Shown here in pieces: positions 1-8,505 of a stretch of DNA of 64,000 nucleotides; within the stretch, counting starts at the first letter, position 1; the number at the start of each line of letters is the position of its first letter. The DNA comes from Bradyrhizobium sp. STM 3843 (GTDB taxonomy: Bacteria > Pseudomonadota > Alphaproteobacteria > Rhizobiales > Xanthobacteraceae), in NCBI RefSeq assembly GCF_000239815.1, contig NZ_CAFK01000315.1, positions 1 through 64,000 on the forward strand, written 5' to 3'. The notes under the pieces are model-generated. The model did not search any database and was not told the DNA's origin. It saw only the letters and a program-made list of their open reading frames with translations. The position numbers and the translations under genes were made by a program.

Positions 1-257
1 AGGTCTTTTGGCAATCCGCCTCCTGTGCCCTCTCTCCACGAACCGGACCGGGATAGCTCGGCCTGATTCATCTGTTCATTGATGCCTTGCAGCGACTTGA
101 GTGATCAAACGCGCACGTCCGAGCATGTTCATAATCAGCCATCCATGCTGGATGGGGTCGCGGCATATACGAGCTCGTCGGGGCTAGCCATCTTCGACAG
201 CGGTGATCGACGCTGACCGCCGCCTTCATCGCATTTTGCTCCGATGCCAGCACAGCT

Positions 258-827
258 TTATCCGGCGACTTTCGGCTCCTGCGGCGACCGGTTATTCATC
301 GTGTGAGCAACGATCTCCATTGCGCCGTCTGATTCGATCACCGCCTGCGCCAGCAAGGCGAACTGATCGTCAGTCAGATCGTAGTAGGTCTCGCGGCTTT
401 CCTCTTCGCGCTCCTCCCACCACACCTTGACGATGCCGACCTTCGACAACAATGCGTCCTTGATGAACGAATAGAGGATCATGAAGCCCGGATTCTGCTG
501 CATGAAGACGTGATTGACGAAGTCGGTCTCCTGCGCAGCCGCCGCTTCGTCCTCCGGGCCGACCGGCTCGAAACGGACCACTTCGTCGGAGCCGGCAAAG
601 ATATCCATCAGATGCGGCATCAGCCCTTCGATCGTGTCGGCCACGTCGGTCGAAACCGCGCGCGAGCGGCCGTCCTGCGCCGGCATGTCCTTGCGCATGT
701 TGCCCAAGTAATAATCCATTGCATCAGCCCGCTCCTCGGCAAGCCGTGCGGCGGAAATCGCGGCGAGCGCGTCGGCCTTCTCCGACGCCAGCATCGCCTT
801 CAGATCGGAGATCGACATTTTCGACAT
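258..827 (-). pseudogene. Truncated phage portal protein (P22-like)
   Basis: The 189-residue product matches the N-terminal part of P22-type portal proteins, which form the dodecameric ring at the phage head vertex through which DNA is packaged. Visible hallmarks are the acidic helical start, the stretch RAVSTDVADTIEGLMPHLM, and the aromatic KVGIVKVWWEE strand. Family members are usually around 600-700 residues, so about three quarters of the protein is missing; the reading frame ends in an unrelated tail after residue 170 or so. I chose the ATG at 827 because the upstream extension looks non-coding. It lies downstream of the terminase genes, as expected for a packaging module. The fragment is almost certainly non-functional. 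Confidence 0.75.
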
Positions 828-928
828 GTGAAGCTCATTTTTGCTGACGGGTAGGAAATGAATCTTGCTCGATGATGCCCTTTGTGCTGGCCATTTCTTA
901 AATCCTTTCACTCGGGCGTCCGCCCGTT

Positions 929-1399
929 TCATCTACTGCAATTGAGAAAATGCGACATAGACCGTACCAAATCGCTCGTTTTGAACGAACTCGTTCCGCT
1001 TCGCCGTACACCTCGATAGATTGGCAGGCGTACCAAACCAGGCTTGATGGCAACATGAAATTGCTCAGCAGCATCGGCGGTGTAGCAGCAACCGGGCGGC
1101 CCAAGGACGTCCATATCCAAGGATGGAAGGTCTTTCTTGCGGGGATGGACATAGATCCGGATACGCAAACCAACAGGTCGGATTTCGTACGGCTCCTCAT
1201 AGCGACAACTTTCGATCTTACCGGCGTCCGTATTTCCGTTTGTATCGATTGCGTAGTTGAGGACGAAGTCACCTGCCGCGCAGGCTTGCGTGACGGCAAC
1301 GATCAGCACGCCGGCGATACATAGAGACCAGATCGCAGCCACCAGCTTCGCAGGAGCGCTCGATAGCTGTCTGGTAGTGAGAATGCGTTGTTCGCTCAT
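929..1399 (-). CDS. Small secreted Cys-Cys protein, C-terminus frameshifted
   Basis: A hydrophobic signal segment (residues 17-42, ending TQACA) precedes a small exported domain. It contains SCRYEEPYEI, the motif GLRIRIYVHPRK, a Gly-Cys-Cys near residue 104 and KPGLVRLPIYRG. It is clearly paralogous to the intact protein at 7599-8039 and to the broken copy at 1934-2260. After residue 130 the open frame no longer matches the family, while another frame reads RNEFVQNERFGTVYVAF and then stops at 933-935. That sequence aligns with the paralogue's C-terminus, so a small indel near position 1005 has replaced the last 25-30 residues. Function unknown; a periplasmic location is inferred from the signal segment. 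A GGCGGA-like site precedes the ATG. Confidence 0.6.
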   Translation of the reverse strand: MSEQRILTTRQLSSAPAKLVAAIWSLCIAGVLIVAVTQACAAGDFVLNYAIDTNGNTDAGKIESCRYEEPYEIRPVGLRIRIYVHPRKKDLPSLDMDVLGPPGCCYTADAAEQFHVAIKPGLVRLPIYRGVRRSGTSSFKTSDLVRSMSHFLNCSR

Positions 1400-1482
1400 T
1401 CCGCCACACTGAAAATGTACCCACAGCGCCCATGCGCCATTGGACCTTCGTTCAACGAAGCTTGCTCGTTCTCGAATAGCCA

Positions 1483-1926
1483 CTAGCCATCTCTGAATGC
1501 TCCAACAATTCGTCGCACGACAATGAATACGAGATGGGTCAGCTGATGCGCCGCCCACAACAAAATGATGCCAAGGGACAGGACGCCGAGCAGGGCTGCC
1601 CCAAGATCTGCCAAAGTGAACTTGGCCAAGGCGCTCGAGCCGCCCATCAAGACACGCAAGCTGTCGTCGATGCGCGAAACTAAGATCGCAAAGAGGAGAA
1701 ATGCGTAAGGAAACGTCAGCAAGCGATAACGACGAAAAATAAACAGAACAAAGATCGGAGCCAGCCAGATGAAATGCATGACAAGGTCTGGATAGCCGAA
1801 CTCCTCCGGCCGAGACTCCATCGTGTAGCTCACAAGATCGGTCAGCACCAACCACATCAGCAGGCATGCGCAGCCGATGACGGAAGCCGTGGAAGAAATC
1901 CGGTCGGGGTTCGCGTTTGTGATCAT
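1483..1926 (-). CDS. Four-helix inner-membrane protein, unknown
   Basis: This 147-residue protein has about four hydrophobic segments (near residues 13-33, 49-63, 70-85 and 107-125) joined by short loops, and ends with a basic tail. I recognise no family. The ATG at 1926 is preferred over the longer start at 1953 because the first nine extra residues look non-coding and derive from the end of the neighbouring broken gene. It sits between two members of the secreted Cys-Cys family and reads in the same direction as the M23 protein upstream, so it belongs to the prophage cargo block. A role as an envelope-protection or holin-like protein is possible but only inferred. Confidence 0.55.
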   Translation of the reverse strand: MITNANPDRISSTASVIGCACLLMWLVLTDLVSYTMESRPEEFGYPDLVMHFIWLAPIFVLFIFRRYRLLTFPYAFLLFAILVSRIDDSLRVLMGGSSALAKFTLADLGAALLGVLSLGIILLWAAHQLTHLVFIVVRRIVGAFRDG

Positions 1927-1933
1927 CAGCCTC

Positions 1934-2260
1934 TCACTTCCGTGAGCAAACATCGTCCGCGTAAAGCAACAGCCCGCAGCCCGGGATAGCCAGATCCAAG
2001 GATGAAAGGTCCGTCACGCGGGGATACACCTCAATCGGATGCGCAGGCCACCTCTCGAACGGCATATACTGTCTCGCGGCGGCAGCTTTCGATCTTCCGC
2101 GCATTCGTACGTCCGCCCGCATCGATTGCGCCGTTGGGGACGAAGTCGCCCGCCAAAGCAGCAGGGACAAGTCGTGGAAACGATCAGCACACAACAGCGA
2201 GACATGGAGCCAGATCGGACGCTCGATTGGCGACAACGCCCGATCATCGTTGGCCAAAGA
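1934..2260 (-). pseudogene. Broken paralogue of the secreted Cys-Cys family
   Basis: Pieces of the same protein family are readable in all three minus-strand frames. In order they give IWLHVSLLC, then VLIVSTTCPCCFG (signal segment), then GDFVPNGAIDAGGRTNARK followed by IESCRRETVY, then GLRIRLRCIP, then DLSSLDLAIPGCG and LLLYADD. These align in order with the protein at 929-1399. At least three frame changes are needed to join them, and the C-terminal third is missing. This is therefore a decayed duplicate of its neighbour. The coordinates are approximate, and the 5' limit is set by where similarity becomes recognisable. Confidence 0.6.
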
Positions 2261-2379
2261 GAATCCCGGTTCACTGACTGCACGACGTTGGAAATGCATT
2301 CACCGCGCGGCCTCGCGAGAAGGGGTCTCGATGAACGAAGCGCGGTCATTCTCCACGAAAATCCTTGAATCATTAAATA

Positions 2380-2394
2380 GAACATATAGTGAAC
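2380..2394. promoter_or_regulatory. LexA (SOS) box, GAAC-N7-GAAC
   Basis: The sequence GAACATATAGTGAAC is an exact GAAC-N7-GAAC direct repeat, the form of SOS box known in Rhizobium, Rhodobacter and other alphaproteobacteria. It lies 67 bases upstream of the zinc-ribbon gene at 2461 and overlaps a plausible promoter (TTGAAT at 2364, TATAGT at 2385, an imperfect 15-base spacing). It also lies upstream of the broken secreted gene on the other strand. LexA control is inferred from the match only. Confidence 0.6.
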
Positions 2395-2460
2395 ATAAGA
2401 AACGACGCTTGTCAACCACCTCTGGTGGTGGTGTGAGAGGTCGCGAGAAGGAGATGTCGA

Positions 2461-2685
2461 ATGGCGACCACGACCTGCATGAAATGCGGCGGGCATGCGT
2501 TTGAGCTCACGTTGCTGACGCCGCTCGGCGAAAACCGCAAGCTGACGCTGGTCCAATGCGCAGGTTGCGGTACGCCGGTTGGCGCGCTCGATCCCATGAT
2601 AGGACCTCAAATCGAAGCCTTACGGCGAGAGGTGGCAGCCATCGAAGAGAGGCTCAACCGGATCGCGCGCGCATTGCAGGAATAA
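2461..2685 (+). CDS. Small zinc-ribbon protein
   Basis: This 74-residue protein has two CxxC pairs (CMKC at 6-9, CAGC at about 33-36), which fit a single structural zinc site, followed by an amphipathic helix rich in Glu, Arg and Leu that probably forms a coiled coil (residues 50-72). A strong ribosome-binding site, AAGGAG, precedes the ATG. It is the only plus-strand gene between the M23 protein and the portal fragment and stands behind a LexA-type box. The function is unknown; small zinc-ribbon proteins of this kind can bind nucleic acid or protein partners. Confidence 0.65.
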   Translation: MATTTCMKCGGHAFELTLLTPLGENRKLTLVQCAGCGTPVGALDPMIGPQIEALRREVAAIEERLNRIARALQE

Positions 2686-2797
2686 GTGCCAGCCCGAGTT
2701 TCCAGCTCCTATCCCTCAAGGCACGTTCGGCAGAGCTCTCGTTCGACAAGACCGGCGCAACTTGACCGCTGCTTGCGCCAGGACACAGCTGCGAACT

Positions 2798-3814
2798 TCA
2801 ACGTCGCGGATTCCAGTCTGCGGACTTGCGCCGCAGCGCAGCCCAATCCTCCAGCCCCGGTGTGGTGCCTCCAAAGATCGGCGGCGGAAATGGATAGTCG
2901 GGCATTGGCTCGCCCGGGATGATGCCAAGAGGCCTGGCGGACTGCGGCGGTGGCGATAGCGGCTGATAGGGAGACAGCGGCGCGTTCGCTCCGCCCGCCG
3001 ACGCCCAGCTTCCAAAGCGGTCATCGAATGACGGAGCACGATCCGACGGCGGCAGTTGATTGGGCATGGTCCCAGTGGCATCGACGTTCAGACCAGGCGC
3101 AGCCGGCGAGTTCGCCGGGCGCGAGCGCAGAATGCGGACCGCACTTCCTTCCGGCGGAGCAGGTGTTTGTCCCGAAGCCGCGCCATTTGGCTGGTTGGCA
3201 TCGACCAGTTGCGAGCCATAGTGCGGGCCGGCGTCCGGCGTGTTGCCGAAGTCACGATCGGCCGCCGCACCAAGTTCGCGTCGATATTGGAGATAGTCCT
3301 GGAGATAGGCCGGAGCGTAAGGAGCGGGATCGATGGGACCTTTCCGCTCCCAATAGTCTGCAGGATCAACAATCTTACCGCTTGGATCTTTCAGTTGATA
3401 GTGAACGTGAAAGTCACCATCTTCAATTCCTCGCCGCTTCACCCCGGTGTTGCCCATCGCTCCGATCAATTGTCCGGCAAGGACGGGATCCCCAACCGAA
3501 ACATGGCGACGCTGGGTATGGAGGATTTCGTGGACGTATCCATCTGCATCTTGAATTGCGATCGTTCCATACCCCCCTTCCCCCGCATTGATCACCTTAC
3601 CCGTAACTGGTGAGCGAAGCGCCGGATGACTCGTGTTGAGTCTCGATTGCTGCCCCCCAACATAATTGAAATCGACGCCACGATGGGGATTCGTCGACCC
3701 CGGTGGACGATTGGTCGCTCCGAACGGGCTCGTCGTATGCGGTGAATACGCCCTTTGCGTCTTTTCATCTTTCATCGACGGCAACACGCGCCGCATGACA
3801 TCGTCCCACGACAT
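2798..3814 (-). CDS. M23 (LytM-type) metallopeptidase with phage-island C-terminal module
   Basis: Residues 30-155 form an M23 peptidoglycan endopeptidase domain. It has zinc ligands in HRGVD (H44, D48) and HVH (H136, H138), plus the conserved VSVGDPVLAGQLIGAMGNTG segment. Such enzymes cut peptide cross-links in the cell wall. There is no signal peptide or membrane segment, so delivery by phage particle, lysis or a secretion machine would be needed. Residues 160-338 are Pro/Ser/Gly-rich and end in a module (RILRSR at 227, FDDRFGSWA at 263, PPPIFGG at 310) shared with the unrelated protein at 6560-7408. The start is supported by AAAGGAAA upstream of the ATG. The function of the tail is unknown; it may target or load the protein. 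Confidence 0.75.
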   Translation of the reverse strand: MSWDDVMRRVLPSMKDEKTQRAYSPHTTSPFGATNRPPGSTNPHRGVDFNYVGGQQSRLNTSHPALRSPVTGKVINAGEGGYGTIAIQDADGYVHEILHTQRRHVSVGDPVLAGQLIGAMGNTGVKRRGIEDGDFHVHYQLKDPSGKIVDPADYWERKGPIDPAPYAPAYLQDYLQYRRELGAAADRDFGNTPDAGPHYGSQLVDANQPNGAASGQTPAPPEGSAVRILRSRPANSPAAPGLNVDATGTMPNQLPPSDRAPSFDDRFGSWASAGGANAPLSPYQPLSPPPQSARPLGIIPGEPMPDYPFPPPIFGGTTPGLEDWAALRRKSADWNPRR

Positions 3815-3932
3815 ATCGGTTTCCTTTGAGTTCTACAATTTCAACGAGATCACCCGCACCCGCCTGATGACGATCGCTCAGTTTTGAGTTAGAGGCTACG
3901 TTACGGCCACTTGAAGCACGCCAACTGGCGTC

Positions 3933-4430
3933 TTGGAGGCGAACTTGCGGTTGCATCACATATTGCTGCCTGTCGCTTTGATGATCGGCACGGGCGCGGC
4001 AGCTTATGCCCAGGACAGCTCAAAGCTTCCGGCACAGAAATGGCGCCCGAAGGATGGCATATACGCGGTCCCGGGTCCCGACCATGCAACCCGGTGCGGG
4101 GATCAGGCCGAAGCTTACGTGGAGCTCGGAGAGAACTTTATCGGGGGCAACGAATATGGCTGTTCTATACGAAAGATCACCGACCTCGCGCCTGGGCGCA
4201 TGAAGCTCGAAGCGCAGTGTGATGATGCCCAGACAGAAAAGCCAAAGAATGAGCTGATCCTACTGAAACGGATCGACGATTATACTTTTTCGTGGAGCCA
4301 AATCACCCGTGGCGCCAGCACCGCCGGCGTGACGTTCGCCTACTGTCCCGAAGACGCACAGCGCACCTATCGAGAAAACTCCGCGCGAGCCAAAGAGGAG
4401 AAAGCCAAGGAGCCGACGCAGAAGCAATGA
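3933..4430 (+). CDS. Secreted protein of unknown function
   Basis: The 165-residue product has a clear Sec signal peptide (hydrophobic core about residues 9-24, ending AAAYAQ). A small domain follows with four cysteines spread along it (within ATRCGD, YGCSIRK, AQCDD and AYCPED), which could form two disulfides. A highly charged Lys/Glu tail ends the protein. It is transcribed opposite to the flanking cargo genes and lies between the M23 gene and the secreted protein at 4489-5073. No family was recognised. The composition suits a periplasmic protein. Confidence 0.6.
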   Translation: MEANLRLHHILLPVALMIGTGAAAYAQDSSKLPAQKWRPKDGIYAVPGPDHATRCGDQAEAYVELGENFIGGNEYGCSIRKITDLAPGRMKLEAQCDDAQTEKPKNELILLKRIDDYTFSWSQITRGASTAGVTFAYCPEDAQRTYRENSARAKEEKAKEPTQKQ

Positions 4431-4488
4431 ACTCAAGCGGCTCTACTTTATACCTCGGCGCTACGCAGGACGACCGCTTACCTGAGCC

Positions 4489-5073
4489 TCACTTCTGGAA
4501 TTTGCTCGCGTCTAGACGAGCATGGTATTTGTGCACCAGGTCGATGTTGCCCCTGTATTTGATCTCCGGCAGCGCGCAGACTCGTTGAGCATTGAGAGAT
4601 GCAATCTCCTCCTTCTTCCCCTTCTCCGACATGTCCCGGTCCGCCTTGGTGCGAGCCACGCGAAGTCTGATCAAGGGCTCCCTGCCGACATACTTTTTCG
4701 TCACCCAATCGTAGCCTGAAAAGACCAAGAGAACATTGGCGCGGATTGTCTTGTATTCATCGTATCCCGCAAGTCCGTGCTTCCTTGCAGCGGCATCCAG
4801 CTTTGCCGTTGTCTCCGGACCGGTCTTGTAGAATCCGTCCTGACTGTTTTCTCTGATCTCGTCTATCTCGTCCGCGGAGTCGAGCAGGCCCAGGATCCGC
4901 TTTTCAGTGAGCGGCACCTGCTCAAATTCGATACACGGCTTTCGCGCCTTGTCTTGGGTTGTGACCAGTTCGTCTTGCTCAGACAAGGCCTGGCCGCGCA
5001 CAGCAAAACCAAAATTTAATGTGAAAATGCACACAGATAGTGCGAAGGTGGCTCGCCGGATCAATGATGTCAT
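4489..5073 (-). CDS. Secreted helical protein of unknown function
   Basis: The 194-residue product starts with a signal peptide (residues 5-27, ending AVRGQA). The rest is charged and mostly helical, with few aromatic clusters and two cysteines (within KPCIEF and RVCALPE) that could pair. It reads in the same direction as the phage genes and lies immediately downstream of the large terminase, a position where a portal gene would normally be found. No family was recognised. It may be periplasmic and part of the cargo inserted between terminase and portal. Confidence 0.55.
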   Translation of the reverse strand: MTSLIRRATFALSVCIFTLNFGFAVRGQALSEQDELVTTQDKARKPCIEFEQVPLTEKRILGLLDSADEIDEIRENSQDGFYKTGPETTAKLDAAARKHGLAGYDEYKTIRANVLLVFSGYDWVTKKYVGREPLIRLRVARTKADRDMSEKGKKEEIASLNAQRVCALPEIKYRGNIDLVHKYHARLDASKFQK

Positions 5074-5178
5074 GGGAAAATCGGCATTGCTTCGGTCAGG
5101 GGCTCTGGTTCTACCTTACATGACTTCCGTTGACTGGCGCAATTCCCCTGCAAGATCGCGTCCGCGCTCGTCGGACTA

Positions 5179-6465
5179 TCATCGCCACCCTGCGTCCTGA
5201 TAGCGGAGCGGCCGGTTGAAGCTGAGCGCGCGACCGGGCGCCACATAACAGATCGCCATCAGGCCGAGCGCGTCAGCTGCGTGCGAGGACCAGTCGTGTT
5301 CAGGACCGAGGCCGATGTTGCGCGCCTCGTCCTTGCGCTCGTGATAGAAGCCGAGCGCCTCCCGGCCGGCTTCAGTCGTCGCCGCGTTGAACCAGAGCTG
5401 CGGCCCAAGGCGGCGCAACGCCTCGATCCGCATCATCGCAGCGCCCCTGCCCTGGTTCTTGACCGGCGGCTCGACGGCAAAGCCCGCCTCGCGCAGATGA
5501 TCCTCATAGCGCTTGCCGGTGATGCTGTTGGTGGTCACGCCGTCGTGCGGCAGATGCAGGATCGCATCCTGATAACCGCGCGAGCGCAGCCAGTTGACAT
5601 GGAAGGCCAGCACCTGGCCCACCGCCTCATAGTAGTCGAGCACCCTGATCTCGCTGCCGACCCACTGAACAATCCACATTGTGAAAGCGTCGGCAGTGGC
5701 GCCGGCGCCGCCGATGTCGATGAAGCCGCGCAGCGGCAGCAGCGGATCTGCAGCCACTTTGCCGATCCGGCCTTCGCGCTTGGCCTGCGCGAGCAGTTCG
5801 GCGAAATAGGCTCCTTCGAAGGCCCGCACGTAGTCGCCCTCCCAGATATGATCATAGCGGTCAGGATAGAGCGCGAGATCGAGCCGCCGCTCCTCTTCCA
5901 GAACGGCTGGAAACCACGGATTGTCGCGCCAGCTTGCCTTGACAACGATCGCGCCTTCCGGCTTGCGCCCGCGCAGGAAGTCATCAATGGCGTCCGACTT
6001 CCGACGCGGATTCCACGAGGCCCACAGCTCCGAGCCAACGGCGCGAATGGTCGGTCGCAACAGTGACAGGGAGCGTGCGCTCAAGGTCTGCGCCTCGTCG
6101 ATCCAGGCGATCCGAAACCCCTCCAGAGACTTGATCGAATCGGCGGTGTGATCCTGCATGCCCCGGAAGATGATCAGGCCATCGCCCGGTGTTGCGATCT
6201 TGTCGCTGTAGAGCTTGAAGCCATTGCCTAAACCAAGGCCTGCGATCTTGTTCTCGATCAGCCGTTTCGACGATTGCGCCAGCGTGCGCTGTGCCTCGCG
6301 GATGCAGACCGCGAGCGTGCCGCGCTGCGCCTGGCAGGTCTCAACCAGCAGTTCACCAAAGAAATGTGACTTGCCGGAGCCGCGGCCCCCGAAGGCTGCC
6401 TTGTAGCGCGCCGGAGCGAGCAGCGGCTCGAATATTTTTGCGGTCGGGATGCGTAACGTGGACAA
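5179..6465 (-). CDS. Phage terminase large subunit
   Basis: This 428-residue protein is a phage DNA-packaging motor. The ATPase has Walker A GGRGSGKS (residues 26-33) and Walker B IAWIDEAQ (about 119-126). The C-terminal nuclease half contains the acidic GFIDIGGAGATADAF segment and a late HDWSSHAADALG motif. The length is normal, so the gene looks intact. I chose the TTG at 6465, preceded by GAGG, because STLRIPTAKIF matches the usual start of the family; an ATG at 6555 would add 30 unlikely residues. The small-terminase-like gene lies 2.5 kb upstream instead of directly adjacent, and the next structural gene, the portal, is truncated. It is probably a relic with no complete phage to serve. 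Confidence 0.85.
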   Translation of the reverse strand: MSTLRIPTAKIFEPLLAPARYKAAFGGRGSGKSHFFGELLVETCQAQRGTLAVCIREAQRTLAQSSKRLIENKIAGLGLGNGFKLYSDKIATPGDGLIIFRGMQDHTADSIKSLEGFRIAWIDEAQTLSARSLSLLRPTIRAVGSELWASWNPRRKSDAIDDFLRGRKPEGAIVVKASWRDNPWFPAVLEEERRLDLALYPDRYDHIWEGDYVRAFEGAYFAELLAQAKREGRIGKVAADPLLPLRGFIDIGGAGATADAFTMWIVQWVGSEIRVLDYYEAVGQVLAFHVNWLRSRGYQDAILHLPHDGVTTNSITGKRYEDHLREAGFAVEPPVKNQGRGAAMMRIEALRRLGPQLWFNAATTEAGREALGFYHERKDEARNIGLGPEHDWSSHAADALGLMAICYVAPGRALSFNRPLRYQDAGWR

Positions 6466-6559
6466 GGGCGCCTCGTTGCAAGTGCTCAGCGGCGGCTGAG
6501 TGATCGCGCAATCGGCGCGTCTCCCCATGAGCGCACGGCAAGTGCTCTTGCCCACGGGA

Positions 6560-7408
6560 TCATTTTTGCATCAGCGGCTTCACCCAGCGGGTAAACCAGT
6601 CGCTCATGTCGTCTCCGGACGACCCCGAAGGATCGTTGCCACCGAAGATCGGCGGCGCCGGGTAGACCGGCAGCCGCTGGCTGCTAGAGGCGCCATCCGG
6701 ACCAGACCATGAGTTGCCCCCTGACTGAGCCATTGGCATTACGCCTCGAGCAGGCGGAGCCCAGGTTCCAAAGCGCTGGTCGAACGCTGCGGATGGTAGC
6801 GGTGACACCGCCGAATTCGGCACAAACGGAACGGCAGAGGTGCCTGTGTCAAACACAGAGCGTCCTAGTCGGTCGACAAATCGTGTCCGTAAATATCTCG
6901 CCGCACTCGGAGTGGAACTGCTAGGAGCGTCGGTCGCCGAGCTCCACGAGCCTTCACTCACTCCCTGCGATGACGTAGATCGGCTGTCCGTGCGGGGCGC
7001 TCCAATTGGTATTCTTTCGGGAGAGGTCATCAACCAAGGGAGCTCAATCGGATCGTTCGGCGACATCGGTGTGATCTGATTTCTGTCCTCCCGTTGTCCC
7101 ATGGCGGCCGCATCACGGACCTGCTTGATCGCGGCATCGATCATATCTTTGATAGACGTCAATATAGAATCAGGATCTTCGACAAACTGCTCTCTGGCTG
7201 CGACTTCTCGCTTGAAGTTTTCCAAGTCGTCCGTTGTCTGCCACACAGATTTTCTTGGACCAGCTGTCTGCCAAGATCCGGCTCCAAATATGTAATCGTC
7301 AATAACTTCCCTAGCTTGCTTAGTCAGGTCTGCTCGATCGGCAGGGCTCAGCTTAATTGGAGGCCCCGCCCCCAATGGCGGCAACGCATGTCGTTCAATA
7401 GGTGCCAT
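6560..7408 (-). CDS. Unknown protein sharing the C-terminal module of the M23 protein
   Basis: The 282-residue product has a helical N-terminal half (residues 20-105) with no recognisable domain. A Ser/Thr/Pro-rich linker (130-170) follows. The C-terminal region carries RYLRTR (171-176), FDQRFGTWA (209-217), PAPPIFGG (250-257) and a final DWFTRWVKP segment. The motifs occur in the same order and spacing style as in the M23 protein at 2798-3814, although the N-terminal halves are unrelated. There is no signal peptide. The start is fixed by GAGGAAT upstream of the ATG at 7408. It ends 95 bases before the terminase start. By analogy it may be a second effector with a different activity; this is inference. 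Confidence 0.6.
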   Translation of the reverse strand: MAPIERHALPPLGAGPPIKLSPADRADLTKQAREVIDDYIFGAGSWQTAGPRKSVWQTTDDLENFKREVAAREQFVEDPDSILTSIKDMIDAAIKQVRDAAAMGQREDRNQITPMSPNDPIELPWLMTSPERIPIGAPRTDSRSTSSQGVSEGSWSSATDAPSSSTPSAARYLRTRFVDRLGRSVFDTGTSAVPFVPNSAVSPLPSAAFDQRFGTWAPPARGVMPMAQSGGNSWSGPDGASSSQRLPVYPAPPIFGGNDPSGSSGDDMSDWFTRWVKPLMQK

Positions 7409-7598
7409 ATCGATATTCCTCAATGTATTTCGGTCTCGCATGCGAGACACCGGGCAATATAGTCTTTGCTTTTCACCTGAAACACGAAACGATTTGTTAC
7501 CAAAAGATAAGGAATTCCGATCGCTACTACCCGAGGATGTGGCAAGTCGTCAGTCGCATCTCGTAACCGTGGCGCGACATATATCGGATCTAATGACA

Positions 7599-8039
7599 TT
7601 AGATTGGAGTGTGTTGCCAACACGGCGCCTCTAGGCAGTCCGAGCCATCGAGGTTGAATCTCAGATAGAGCAGTCCAATGGGCTCGTTTTCGACATATTC
7701 GAGACCACGGGCCGCTTCGCCGGTGAAGAGGCGAAGGCGCATGCCGGGCTGTCGAGGATTAATCGAAGGCCGCCGCGTAGCTCCATCGAATAGGCAGCAA
7801 TTGTTCTTTCCATCTAGGACCAGATCCGCGCGACCGCGATAGTTGCGTAGTATCGATATCGAGAGCTTCATCTGAAGTGTCTTCAAATCGACGACGCAGC
7901 GCTCGTCATAGTGGCAATTGACTGAACCTGTGGCTTCGCCGGCCTGCAATTTTACAGCATAATCCACCCGATAACTCTCTGCTCGGGCTTCAAGAACACC
8001 AACTAGAAATAAAGTGATCGATACAATCACTGCCCTCAT
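7599..8039 (-). CDS. Small secreted Cys-Cys protein, intact family member
   Basis: This 146-residue protein has a Sec signal peptide (residues 1-20, ending EARA). The exported domain contains NCHYDERC (41-48), ILRNYRGRADLVLDG, an adjacent Cys pair at 81-82, and the C-terminal stretch GEAARGLEYVENEPIGLLYL. It is the best-preserved member of a family also found, broken, at 929-1399 and 1934-2260. The spacing of cysteines suggests one or two disulfides and a periplasmic location. It is encoded just upstream of the module protein at 6560-7408 and just downstream of two membrane-protein paralogues. A protective or immunity-like role is inferred from this placement; no biochemical function is recognisable. 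Confidence 0.65.
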   Translation of the reverse strand: MRAVIVSITLFLVGVLEARAESYRVDYAVKLQAGEATGSVNCHYDERCVVDLKTLQMKLSISILRNYRGRADLVLDGKNNCCLFDGATRRPSINPRQPGMRLRLFTGEAARGLEYVENEPIGLLYLRFNLDGSDCLEAPCWQHTPI

Positions 8040-8222
8040 ATCTATTCCCATGATAAAATCCAGCCATTCAGTTCGCATCATACTCCCGATCGGCTTCTCG
8101 GCACACTCGCTGTGAGCAGTAGGAGGAGAACCTCAGATGAACTAACGCTTATGCCAGTCTGGGATGCCGTCGGACTCCCGCCCTTTGTGGTATACGCTGA
8201 TCGAAGATCTAGCACTCGCTGC

Positions 8223-8489
8223 TCAGCCGATGACGTAGGAGATGATTAAGCTCTCGATGTAATAAGCCGGAATGCTGTTCAGCCACGAGTCGATCGGAAA
8301 CGGGAAATCATGCGATCCCAGCAGCACTTCCAACCCGGCCCAAAAGAACCCCGCCGGGAAGACCGCGATGGAGGCGAAAAAAACGCTCGCCTTCAGATCA
8401 GAGAAGACGGCCCAGCCAAAGAATAAGGAAAAATGCAGCGTATAGATCGCGCAGGCGATGAGTCCGCCCCTATTCGGTCGTATGGTCAT
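8223..8489 (-). CDS. Small membrane protein, paralogue A
   Basis: The 88-residue protein has two or three hydrophobic segments. It shares with its upstream neighbour the pattern GGLIACAIYTLHF near the N-terminus, DLKAS at about 31, and the loop FPFPIDSWLNS at about 62, followed by a YY and a SYVIG end. It lacks the C-terminal extension of the neighbour. The gap to that neighbour is 16 bases, so they are probably co-transcribed. No known family was recognised. Confidence 0.6.
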   Translation of the reverse strand: MTIRPNRGGLIACAIYTLHFSLFFGWAVFSDLKASVFFASIAVFPAGFFWAGLEVLLGSHDFPFPIDSWLNSIPAYYIESLIISYVIG

Positions 8490-8505
8490 CCTCGGCCCTC
8501 GGCTA

